Positions 1 to 4,752 of a stretch of DNA of 7,014 nt are shown piece by piece (position 1 is the first letter of the stretch; every line of letters starts with the position of its first letter). The DNA comes from Candidatus Culexmicrobium profundum (lineage in GTDB: Archaea; Thermoproteota; Methanomethylicia; Culexarchaeales; Culexmicrobiaceae): NCBI GenBank assembly GCA_025061245.1, contig JANZKD010000087.1, forward strand, positions 1 through 7,014. The letters are read 5' to 3'. The position numbers and the translations under genes were made by a program. The notes under the pieces are model-generated. The model was given only the letters and a program-made list of their open reading frames with translations. It was not told the DNA's origin and did no database searches.

Positions 1-1
1 G

Positions 2-439
2 GTTGGTGCAGTGAGAAATGAGGCCTCAAAAATTGTTGAAAATGTAAATGCTAGGATTATTGTAACAGATGGTGCACCAGGAATAGGTTGCCCAGTAATT
101 GCAACTCTTATAGGTGCTAGTTATGCCATAGTAGTTGTTGAACCAACTCCGCCATCATTAAAGGGCGCATTAAGAGTAATTGAAGTAGCTAAGCATTTTC
201 AAGTTCCAGTTGGATTAATTATAAACAAGTATGACATAAGCAGCTATACAAGTAAAATTGAAGAGTTAATGCTCAGTAAATATTCAGATATAAGCGTCCT
301 CGGTAAAGTACCATTAGACTTTGAGGTTTTAAAGGCTGTTGCACAAAGAAAGCCGATAATTGAATTTAATTCAAGTGCTAATGCATCTATCGCACTGATA
401 GACGCATTTGAAAAGTTGTTGGAGAGAGTTGAGTTATGA
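2..439 (+). CDS. MinD/Mrp-type P-loop ATPase, C-terminal part (5' end outside window)
   Basis: The frame is open from the left edge, so the gene starts upstream; the GTG at 11 is probably an internal Val, because the residues before it (Val-Gly-Ala) continue the same protein. What is visible is the C-terminal half of a SIMIBI-class ATPase: a hydrophobic strand ending in Asp followed by GAPGIGCPV (about residues 24-32 of the visible part), the usual Walker B and following loop of MinD/Mrp proteins, then the VVEPTPPSLKGALRVIEVAKHF helix region in which the family contacts its partner. The Walker A loop and any inserted ferredoxin lie outside the window. The stop overlaps the start of the next gene (ATGA at 436-439), and that neighbour is a paralogue, so this is very likely the first member of a tandem COG1149-type pair. 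Such pairs are thought to act in iron-sulfur or metallocofactor handling in the cytoplasm; the exact role is not known from sequence. Confidence 0.88.
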   Translation, partial: VGAVRNEASKIVENVNARIIVTDGAPGIGCPVIATLIGASYAIVVVEPTPPSLKGALRVIEVAKHFQVPVGLIINKYDISSYTSKIEELMLSKYSDISVLGKVPLDFEVLKAVAQRKPIIEFNSSANASIALIDAFEKLLERVEL

Positions 440-1329
440 AGAGAAATATTGTAATTGCAATAACTGGAGGGAAGGGTGGAACTGGCAAGTCAACCATCTC
501 CACTAACTTAGCTGAAATATTCAGCATCAACTTTAAGGTGCTACTTATCGACGCCGATGTTGACAATCCCAATGATTCTTTACTATTGGGATTAAAGGTA
601 AATAAAATCGATGAACTAAAGATGTTCGCACCAGAAATAATTGGCGAAAAGTGTATTAAATGTGGAGAATGCGTGAAGATCTGTCCAGAACATGCATTAA
701 TAATGAAACCTAAAGAGAAGCCTATGCTTTTATTGGAAAGATGTTCTGGATGTAAAGCTTGTCAAATTATTTGTCCAGTAAATGCAATTATAGATAAGGG
801 TAAAGTTCTGGGAACTGTCTTTAAGGGTTTAAGAAATAACCTCACGCTTATGGGAGCAGAGTTAATGGTAGGTGAAGCAAGATCACCCATCGTAGTTAAA
901 TTATTGATGGATAAAATATTTAGTGATAAAAGTATTGCTGATAAGTACGAAATTATAATTATAGATACAGCTCCAGGAATACAAAACACTGTTCTACAAG
1001 CGCTACGACATGCAGATACAGCATTCATAGTATCTGAGCCAACTCCTCTAGGAGTCTTTACCTTGAAGTTAATGTTTAATGTTCTTGAGAAATTAAATCT
1101 TCAGGGAAATGTGATAATTAATAGATCCGATATTCCAAATGCATTAAAGGGTGAAGTTAAAAGGATAGCTTTAGAAAATAATGTAGAGAATATCTTTGAA
1201 ATACCCTATGATTCAAAAATAATTGAGTCTACAGTTAAAGGTATTCCTTATGTGAAAATTTTTCCGAATTCCCCTGTCACTAGAGCTATAAAGAAAATTG
1301 CTGATTTCATAATTAAAAGCTTATGCTAA
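436..1329 (+). CDS. MinD-superfamily P-loop ATPase with inserted ferredoxin domain (COG1149 type)
   Basis: A complete 297-residue protein. Residues 11-20 (GGKGGTGKST) are the deviant Walker A motif with the signature lysine of the MinD/ParA/Mrp class; LLIDADVDNPN at 36-46 is the switch region. Two 4Fe-4S ferredoxin motifs are inserted after it: C73, C76, C79, C83-Pro and C103, C106, C109, C113-Pro, enough ligands for two cubane clusters. The ATPase fold then resumes, with Walker B-like IIIIDTAPGI at 173-182 and SEPTPLG about 30 residues later. This order (half ATPase, 2x[4Fe-4S], half ATPase) defines the archaeal COG1149 group, known to couple nucleotide binding with Fe-S clusters but without a firmly assigned reaction. 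The ATG at 436 overlaps the upstream stop and has GGAGAG at 421-426 in front, supporting this start and translational coupling. The next gene converges on it from the minus strand with 8 bp between the two stops. Confidence 0.93.
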   Translation: MKRNIVIAITGGKGGTGKSTISTNLAEIFSINFKVLLIDADVDNPNDSLLLGLKVNKIDELKMFAPEIIGEKCIKCGECVKICPEHALIMKPKEKPMLLLERCSGCKACQIICPVNAIIDKGKVLGTVFKGLRNNLTLMGAELMVGEARSPIVVKLLMDKIFSDKSIADKYEIIIIDTAPGIQNTVLQALRHADTAFIVSEPTPLGVFTLKLMFNVLEKLNLQGNVIINRSDIPNALKGEVKRIALENNVENIFEIPYDSKIIESTVKGIPYVKIFPNSPVTRAIKKIADFIIKSLC

Positions 1330-1337
1330 ACGGACAG

Positions 1338-1610
1338 TTAAAGTCCCCCTGAGGCAGGAGGCATTAACACTATCTCATCATTCTCTCTAACTGGTGTATC
1401 AAGCTTAACTGCAACTCCATTCAATAACATTATTATTGGACCCTCACTTTCAACATCAATTACATGTAGTCTAGGCCATTTCTCCTTCAAAACATTTAAT
1501 ACGTCAGCTAGAGTAGCATTTTTCGATACAATTATAGATGCTTCCCTTACACCAACAATGTCCCTTAATGTTGAAAGAAACTTTACTTTAACCTCTATCT
1601 CCGCCGTCAT
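1338..1610 (-). CDS. MoaD/ThiS/SAMP-family ubiquitin-like sulfur-carrier protein with Gly-Gly-Leu end
   Basis: A 90-residue protein with the beta-grasp pattern of MoaD/ThiS: strand VKVKFLSTLRDIVG (7-20), strand EASIIV, the LADVLNVLKEKWP helix (about 34-46), strand IIMLLNGVAV, then DTPVRENDEIVLMPPASGG. MoaD supplies sulfur for molybdopterin; archaeal SAMPs also modify proteins and serve tRNA thiolation, and sequence alone does not decide between these. In the family the C-terminal Gly-Gly is adenylated by an E1-like enzyme. Here codons at 1344-1349 give Gly88-Gly89, but a Leu codon (1341-1343) precedes the TAA, so one residue would have to be removed first. The gene starts 12 nt after the pyrophosphatase stop and is probably its operon partner. 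The ATG at 1610 is the only start that keeps the first strand; no clear Shine-Dalgarno lies before it. Confidence 0.86.
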   Translation of the reverse strand: MTAEIEVKVKFLSTLRDIVGVREASIIVSKNATLADVLNVLKEKWPRLHVIDVESEGPIIMLLNGVAVKLDTPVRENDEIVLMPPASGGL

Positions 1611-1622
1611 GTCTAGAATATT

Positions 1623-2150
1623 TTAAGAAGTTCCCCTTTTAAATCGTTCTATAGCCTCTAAAACAATCTTCTTAGCTTCATTAGCCTTCAAAAATTTCCT
1701 GACTCTAGACCACTTATGAGGCTCCAAATCCTTATAATGCTCAAAGAAATGTTTAATCTGATTTAATATAAATTCAGGTAAATCATCTAAATCCTTAACC
1801 TTATCAAATGTCGGATCGACATCACTTGTTGGCACAACAATTAATTTGTGATCTATACCTCGTTCATCCTCCATTTCTAAAATACCGACAGGTCTAACCT
1901 TAATTATTGTTCCTGGGAAAAGCACTTCATTAATGATTATCAGTGTATCTAGAGCTTCACCATCAGGCATTAACGTATTTGGGATAATCCCATAATTATA
2001 GGGGTAAGCCATTGCAGTGTAGAGTATCCTATCCACCATTATCAATCCAGAATCAATCTTCAACTCGTACTTTACATTTGAACCCTTCGGTATCTCAACA
2101 ATTACATATAATTCATCAGGCGGATTTGGACCTGACGGTAATTTAGGCAA
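1623..2150 (-). CDS. ppa: Inorganic pyrophosphatase, family I (cytoplasmic), with Asp-to-Glu in the metal-binding signature
   Basis: Hydrolyses the pyrophosphate released by biosynthetic reactions to two phosphates, using divalent metal ions. From the TTG at 2150 it is 175 residues, the usual family I length. Recognisable parts are VIVEIPKGSNVKYE (Glu19, Lys27, Glu29), VDRILYTAMAYPYNYGIIP (Arg41, Tyr53), the metal signature at 63-68, RPVGILEMEDERGIDHK (Asp95, Asp100, Lys102) and LPEFILNQIKHFFEHYKDLE near the end. The signature reads DGEALD, where the family normally has D-G-D-P-L/V-D, so the residue matching E. coli Asp67 is Glu. Start choice: the frame opens at a TTG at 2183, but the TATA palindrome at 2188-2199 would place transcription start near 2167, inside that extension; GAGGTG at 2163-2158 sits 7 nt before TTG 2150, and homologues begin close to that point. 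It precedes the MoaD-like gene by 12 nt. Confidence 0.93.
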   Translation of the reverse strand: MPKLPSGPNPPDELYVIVEIPKGSNVKYELKIDSGLIMVDRILYTAMAYPYNYGIIPNTLMPDGEALDTLIIINEVLFPGTIIKVRPVGILEMEDERGIDHKLIVVPTSDVDPTFDKVKDLDDLPEFILNQIKHFFEHYKDLEPHKWSRVRKFLKANEAKKIVLEAIERFKRGTS

Positions 2151-2157
2151 CTGCACA

Positions 2158-2163
2158 CACCTC
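2158..2163 (-). promoter_or_regulatory. Shine-Dalgarno site GAGGTG that favours the TTG 2150 start of ppa
   Basis: GAGGTG on the minus strand, 7 nt before TTG 2150. The same sequence serves the winged-helix gene at 3933, which suggests it is this organism's normal ribosome-binding motif. It argues against the longer reading from TTG 2183. Confidence 0.6.
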
Positions 2164-2187
2164 TTAATATAAACCCTATACAAACCT

Positions 2188-2199
2188 AACTTATAAGTT
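2188..2199 (-). promoter_or_regulatory. Probable TATA box of the ppa-moaD-like operon, embedded in a 12-bp palindrome
   Basis: AACTTATAAGTT is a perfect palindrome containing TTATAA. Its centre is 43 bp upstream of TTG 2150; the archaeal rule of about 26 bp from TATA centre to transcription start gives a start near 2167 and a short leader that just contains the GAGGTG. The palindrome also overlaps the stop codon (2199-2201) of the relic fragment upstream. Confidence 0.55.
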
Positions 2200-2349
2200 C
2201 ACCTTAGAACTAGAAGAGGTAATTTTAGGTATCTTCCATTACGTTTTGCAAGTGTTTGAACAAATAATCTAACAACCTTGTCTGGAGTTAGAGGACGAAA
2301 ATCTGCATTACAATGTCTATCTCGAAGCTAATTTTCTTTTTAGTTCCAT
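2199..2349 (-). pseudogene. Frameshifted gene fragment of unknown family, upstream of ppa
   Basis: Reading the minus strand from 2327 to the TGA at 2201-2199 gives 42 residues with a protein-like composition (CNADFRPLTPDKVVRLF, then LAKRNGRYLKLPLLVLR), preceded in frame by a TAG at 2330-2328. Just upstream, ATG 2349 begins a ten-codon frame (MELKRKLASR) that hits TAG at 2319-2317; deleting one base near 2322 would join the two into about 50 residues. I do not recognise the family. The amphipathic, basic composition suggests real former coding sequence, but the case is inferential. No start codon or ribosome-binding site serves the longer piece. Confidence 0.4.
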
Positions 2350-2361
2350 GCTACATTATAA

Positions 2362-2527
2362 CGTATATTTGACTTAGAACTAATACTGGTTAAAACCTCA
2401 GATTTCTATAGGAGATTTGAAAAAGCATTTGAGACCTACATTGAAGAAAAATTCGTCGAAATGGCTAATGGCACTCCTATAGAATGCAATTAGAGAATAC
2501 TTAGAAAAACATGAAGAGGAAGTCTAA
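2362..2527 (+). pseudogene. Frameshifted fragment of a small helical protein, possibly antitoxin-like C-terminus
   Basis: On the plus strand a frame opens after TAA at 2359-2361 and reads protein-like sequence (VKTSDFYRRFEKAFETYIEE, then KFVEMANGTPIE) to a TAG at 2491. The +1 frame picks up at 2483-2485 with NAIREYLEKHEEEV and ends in TAA at 2525-2527. Removal of a single base near 2480-2482 gives one continuous 54-residue stretch. The end (NAIREYLEKH) resembles the second helix of ribbon-helix-helix antitoxins or DNA-binding proteins, but the rest does not let me name a family. There is no start codon in the first piece apart from ATG 2461, which would give only ten residues. It ends one base short of the distal stop (2529) of the recombinase frame on the other strand, so the two former genes converged. 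Confidence 0.4.
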
Positions 2528-2528
2528 T

Positions 2529-2660
2529 TTATTTTTGAGTTATTAGTCTGGAGAATGTTATGTATTTTTGGGGGTTTTGGGAATATCTAATGTACATTTC
2601 GCGTAGCTCATTTCTTTCCAGAATTTCAGCTATCTTTGTTTTCTTTATGGCTGGATTATC
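2529..2660 (-). pseudogene. C-terminal DNA-binding segment of the serine recombinase, beyond the in-frame TAG
   Basis: Directly after the TAG the frame continues without interruption: DNPAIKKTKIAEILERNELR, then EMYIRYSQNPQKYITFSRLI, ending at TAA 2531-2529. It is rich in Lys, Glu and Ile, has a helix-turn-helix-like rhythm (TKIAEILERNELREMY) and sits where serine recombinases carry their DNA-binding domain, so it is very likely the original C-terminus. TAG differs by one G-to-A change from TGG, and Trp between Lys-Lys-Tyr and Asp-Asn-Pro is a plausible ancestor. Unless the stop is read through, this part is not made. Confidence 0.7.
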
Positions 2661-3236
2661 CTAGTATTTTTTAACTATGGCTTTTAACTGTCTTCCAGCT
2701 GACTCTAACTCTTTTCTTGTCAGTTCGTTTAGATTTTTGTTGTTGAGCCATGTTGCATAGTAGTGGATTATGCTTGGTTTATGATAGAGTTTTCCTTCTC
2801 TTTTTAGTCTGGCCATTGCATAGTGTGTTCTAAGGCTGACCTGCAGTTTTTCATAGCTGCTGAACCAGGATTTAATGAAGAGCCATAGTTCACGTAGAAG
2901 TGGATCTCCTATTTCAAGTTCCTTTGCAAAGTCAATTAAGATATTATGAGTTTCCATTATTGTTCTAAGTCTGTTTAATGCTTCAATTGGACTTGAAGCT
3001 CTATAAAATCTAGTTAAATCATACATTACAATTACATCAACATTAAAGGTTTTAACATACTCCAGCAATTTTCTAAATGCTGGTCTTTCCAGGGGATCTA
3101 CACCTCCACTAATATTCTCCTCAAAAAATTCAATTACTTCATAACCTCTGGATTCCGCATAATTTAATACTTCTTGAAGTTGACTTTTAGGAGTTTGATC
3201 TTCAGTGCTTACTCTGGCATAGATTACTGCCTTCAA
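2661..3236 (-). CDS. Small serine recombinase (resolvase/invertase family), cut short by an amber codon
   Basis: From TTG 3236 the product is 191 residues. Residues 1-14 read MKAVIYARVSTEDQ, with the nucleophile at Ser10 and Arg8, exactly the gamma-delta resolvase positions; other active-site arginines fit Arg51 (ERPAFRKLL) and Arg76/Arg79 (YDLTRFYRA). The long helix SSYEKLQVSLRTHYAMARLK follows near 130-155. Such enzymes cut and rejoin DNA at paired sites through a phosphoserine link. The C-terminal DNA-binding part is missing: TAG at 2661-2663 follows Lys-Lys-Tyr, but the same frame continues for 43 codons (separate entry). The frame also opens at TTG 3254; I prefer 3236 because homologues start there. 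A T-rich TATA-like stretch (3262-3280) precedes it. No TnpB gene and no N-terminal MerR-type helix-turn-helix are present, so it is not a typical IS607 element. Confidence 0.85.
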   Translation of the reverse strand: MKAVIYARVSTEDQTPKSQLQEVLNYAESRGYEVIEFFEENISGGVDPLERPAFRKLLEYVKTFNVDVIVMYDLTRFYRASSPIEALNRLRTIMETHNILIDFAKELEIGDPLLRELWLFIKSWFSSYEKLQVSLRTHYAMARLKREGKLYHKPSIIHYYATWLNNKNLNELTRKELESAGRQLKAIVKKY

Positions 3237-3277
3237 GTAAGCTACTATTTTCAATAGGAGGCTAATAAAATAAAAAT

Positions 3278-3347
3278 ATTTCTAAAGTATCTCTAAAGAA
3301 ATAAAATTTTAATTTTGATTAAGGAATCCCTAAAGAAAGCAAAATTT
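3278..3347. repeat. Imperfect inverted and direct repeats upstream of the recombinase gene
   Basis: Three copies of a (T/C)CTAAAG core lie at 3281, 3292 and 3329 on the plus strand. The first two form part of an inverted repeat, ATTTCT at 3278-3283 and AGAAAT at 3297-3302, with a 13-bp spacer. The second and third begin near-identical direct repeats of about 20 bp (3290-3309 and 3327-3347) that both run on into AAAATTT. Resolvase genes are often preceded by binding sites of this general size, so these could be recombinase sites or operators. The region is very AT-rich and chance similarity is possible. Confidence 0.35.
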
Positions 3348-3383
3348 AGATATAGCAAATATGAATTTGAATAATTAATTGGG

Positions 3384-3545
3384 TTACTTCTGTTTAGGAT
3401 ACCATCTTTTTTCGATTATAATATATCCATTATATACTCTCGCAACTCTACCTCTATGACCACTCGTAAGCCTCACTAAATATTTTTCTAACATGATTTT
3501 TCTTGCATAAACAGTTGCTCTAGCAAAGCGAATGATATTATTCAA
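3384..3545 (-). CDS. Tiny basic protein of unknown function, third gene of the accessory operon
   Basis: Read from TTG 3545 it has 53 residues and is strongly basic, with a helical first half (NNIIRFARATVYARKIMLEKY) and a second half that looks like beta strands (RGRVARVYNGYIIIEKRWY). I do not recognise a family; a nucleic-acid-binding role is possible from charge alone. The TTG overlaps the stop of the upstream gene by 8 nt, suggesting coupled translation. The frame is also open back to a TTG at 3578, which would give 64 residues but a 41-nt overlap; neither start has a clear Shine-Dalgarno. Both the start and the reality of the gene are uncertain, though its composition is more protein-like than chance. 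Confidence 0.5.
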   Translation of the reverse strand: MNNIIRFARATVYARKIMLEKYLVRLTSGHRGRVARVYNGYIIIEKRWYPKQK

Positions 3546-3933
3546 TTTTTCGGGCTTCAATTTCTCCTTCCCTTTCAAGTTCTTGCAATATTTTAATTAC
3601 TAATTCAGGAGCAAGTCGAAGATCTTCAATAATTTCACTAGTTAGACAACCTGGATTTTTACTTATGTATTCCTTGATAAGACTTTTTGCTTCATTTTTT
3701 GGTATTCTTCTAAAGAACATTTTTTCTTCAATTTTTTTCTTTTCATATTTTATTTCAAGAAGTTCAATTCGTTCTTCTAATTGCCTCAGCTTTCTTTGTA
3801 TTAAATCTATTTCATCTAAAAAAGTGGATATAACATTATCCTTTAATATAAAAAGTAACTCTTTTATGCTCACTTTTTTCCTATCTTGTTTTCTCATAAT
3901 ATCCATTAACTCGTTTTTTGTGTATTTTTGCAT
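3538..3933 (-). CDS. Coiled-coil protein with C-terminal winged-helix domain (putative element-encoded regulator)
   Basis: A 131-residue protein. Residues about 36-71 are a charged heptad-like coiled coil (FLDEIDLIQRKLRQLEERIE onward), which should make it oligomeric. Residues about 80-130 have the pattern of a winged helix: EAKSLIKEYISKN, LTSEIIEDL, PELVIKILQELEREGEIEAR, the last ending in the helix-to-wing transition seen in archaeal DNA-binding proteins. No enzyme motif is visible. The likely role is transcription control or replication/partition of the element, inferred from fold and context. Start choice: the frame opens at GTG 3942, but GAGGTG at 3945-3940 lies 6 nt before ATG 3933 and includes that GTG, so ATG 3933 is preferred. 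The Shine-Dalgarno overlaps the upstream stop (TGA, 3946-3944), making this gene two of a coupled three-gene operon. Confidence 0.75.
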   Translation of the reverse strand: MQKYTKNELMDIMRKQDRKKVSIKELLFILKDNVISTFLDEIDLIQRKLRQLEERIELLEIKYEKKKIEEKMFFRRIPKNEAKSLIKEYISKNPGCLTSEIIEDLRLAPELVIKILQELEREGEIEARKIE

Positions 3934-3939
3934 ACATAA

Positions 3940-3945
3940 CACCTC
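3940..3945 (-). promoter_or_regulatory. Shine-Dalgarno GAGGTG deciding the ATG 3933 start
   Basis: GAGGTG on the minus strand with a 6-nt spacer to ATG 3933. It overlaps the TGA of the upstream gene, so ribosomes finishing that gene would sit on it. Confidence 0.65.
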
Positions 3946-4180
3946 ATTTTTCTATTATTTTATATGATATAACTCTGCCATCAATAGCATTTATTTCTAA
4001 TTTAGCTTTATATTGTTCTTTCCCTTTCTTAAATTTACAAGTTACTATCCATCTGTCCTTTTCCTCATTATATTCTACGGAGAGAGGAATAAACGAACCG
4101 AAATCTCCATAAGGACCATAGCTATCATAAAGGACAAAGTATCTTGCTATCTTTAATGCTTCTCTAAGATCTTTAATCAT
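3944..4180 (-). CDS. Small PepSY-like single-domain protein, first gene of the accessory operon
   Basis: A 78-residue protein without signal peptide or membrane segment. It has an N-terminal helix (IKDLREALKIARYFV), a Gly/Tyr/Phe-rich loop (YGPYGDFGSFIPL), then three apparent strands: DRWIVTCKF, YKAKLEINAIDG and RVISYKIIEK. The pattern of a Trp-starting strand, a strand ending in Ile-x-Ala-x-x-Gly and a final strand resembles the single PepSY/NTF2-like beta unit, but the match is by eye and the family is not certain. GGTGGT at 4192-4187 lies 6 nt before ATG 4180, and a TATA box lies at 4221-4230. The next gene follows within two bases of the stop if GTG 3942 is counted, or with its Shine-Dalgarno in the overlap, so the two are expressed together. 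Its biochemical role is unknown. Confidence 0.68.
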   Translation of the reverse strand: MIKDLREALKIARYFVLYDSYGPYGDFGSFIPLSVEYNEEKDRWIVTCKFKKGKEQYKAKLEINAIDGRVISYKIIEK

Positions 4181-4220
4181 GACTAAACCACCAACTTCTT
4201 TAAAATTTTCTATACTCTAT

Positions 4221-4230
4221 TATTATATAG
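4221..4230 (-). promoter_or_regulatory. Probable TATA box of the three-gene accessory operon
   Basis: The minus strand reads CTATATAATA here, about 45 bp before ATG 4180. With the usual 26-bp distance the transcript would start near 4200 and carry a leader of about 20 nt containing the GGTGGT Shine-Dalgarno at 4192-4187. Confidence 0.55.
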
Positions 4231-4250
4231 TGCTTATTAAAGGTTAGTTA

Positions 4251-4712
4251 TTATCTGATTTTATTGCTACTATGTGTAGTTGTATTTGTTTTTTGCTTTT
4301 TCGTTTTATTTCTATTGCTTTTTTGTGAGTATTTGTCGTGGAGTTTCAATATTTTTTCTCTTGGAAGCGTGTCTATTTGCTTTAATTCTGGTAGGAAGTA
4401 GATGTGTCTCATGGTTGTTTGTGCATGTCCCATGAATAATTCTATTAGCTCGCTTGATAGTCCTGAGAAGGTTGCATAGGTTTTGAAGAATTTTCTTAAT
4501 GTGTGAAGTCTAATGTTGTACCATCGGCGTTTTCTTTCTGCTCTGTTTGCTAGTATGAGTAGCTTATGCCATCTTTTCTCTGCTGTGTGGATTCTTATTG
4601 GATGTCCACGTGAACGTTGCTTTACTATGATGTAGCTTTCAGGCGTTATTTTCTCTCCATTTAATTCTCTTTCCCGTAGATATTGAAGTAGTAAATGCTT
4701 CAGGGATTTGGC
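4251..4712 (-). pseudogene. Tyrosine recombinase (integrase), C-terminal catalytic fragment without a start codon
   Basis: The minus strand is open for 153 codons from just after TAA 4715-4713 to TAA 4253-4251. The translation is clearly the distal catalytic domain of a phage/plasmid-type integrase: HTLRK at 70-74 (the conserved His-x-x-Arg), LFMGHAQTT at 92-100 (second His) and the nucleophile Tyr105 in HIYFLPEL, nine residues after His96, as usual. The first catalytic arginine, its helix and the core-binding domain would lie further upstream and are absent; the frame begins near the strand pair that normally follows that arginine. No ATG, GTG or TTG occurs in frame before Met94 (4433), which would give a meaningless 60-residue tail. 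The last 25 residues are a low-complexity Lys/Asn/Thr tail. It is a decayed gene, or the C-terminal half of an integrase split by integration, and cannot be active alone. Confidence 0.82.
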
Positions 4713-4742
4713 TTAAATGTGTATTGGACGTATATATTCACT

Positions 4743-4746
4743 GGTG
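4743..4746 (+). promoter_or_regulatory. Shine-Dalgarno GGTG favouring the ATG 4753 start
   Basis: GGTGA with a 6-nt spacer to ATG 4753, the same core and spacing as the sites at 4187 and 3940. No such site precedes ATG 4717. Confidence 0.5.
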
Positions 4747-4752
4747 AAATAT

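Larger units (their letters stand above)
2199..4712. mobile_element. Relic of an integrated genetic element (proposed extent)
   Basis: This 2.5-kb stretch separates the ppa operon from the gene at 4753. It holds a serine recombinase, the C-terminal part of a tyrosine integrase, an operon of three small accessory-type genes and two frameshifted fragments, the composition expected of a decayed integrated plasmid or virus. The limits are set only by where recognisable chromosomal genes begin. I found no convincing flanking direct repeat, and no tRNA gene that would mark an attachment site. Confidence 0.45.

Noticed and set aside
387..1028. Open minus-strand frames at 387-572 and 762-1028
   Set aside because: They lie antisense inside the two well-supported ATPase genes and have low-complexity, Ser/Ile-rich translations with no motif.
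2661..2663. TAG as a pyrrolysine codon
   Set aside because: The protein is not a methylamine methyltransferase, the position fits a mutated Trp codon, and TAG also ends the Fe-S gene. Kept only as an outside possibility within the recombinase finding.
2661..3254. IS607-type insertion sequence
   Set aside because: There is no TnpB gene and no N-terminal MerR-like helix-turn-helix; the catalytic domain starts at the first residue and the DNA-binding part is C-terminal.
3255..3383. CRISPR-like array in the repeated AT-rich spacer
   Set aside because: The repeats are only about 20 bp, imperfect, unevenly spaced and limited to two or three copies.
3665..4112. Plus-strand open frames 3665-3967 and 3918-4112
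   Set aside because: They are opposite the accessory operon, consist mostly of Phe, Ile and Ser from its AT-rich antisense, and have no promoter or ribosome-binding site.
3538..4180. Toxin-antitoxin assignment for the first two accessory genes
   Set aside because: Neither has a recognisable toxin motif (PIN, RelE, HEPN), and the winged-helix protein is longer than usual antitoxins.
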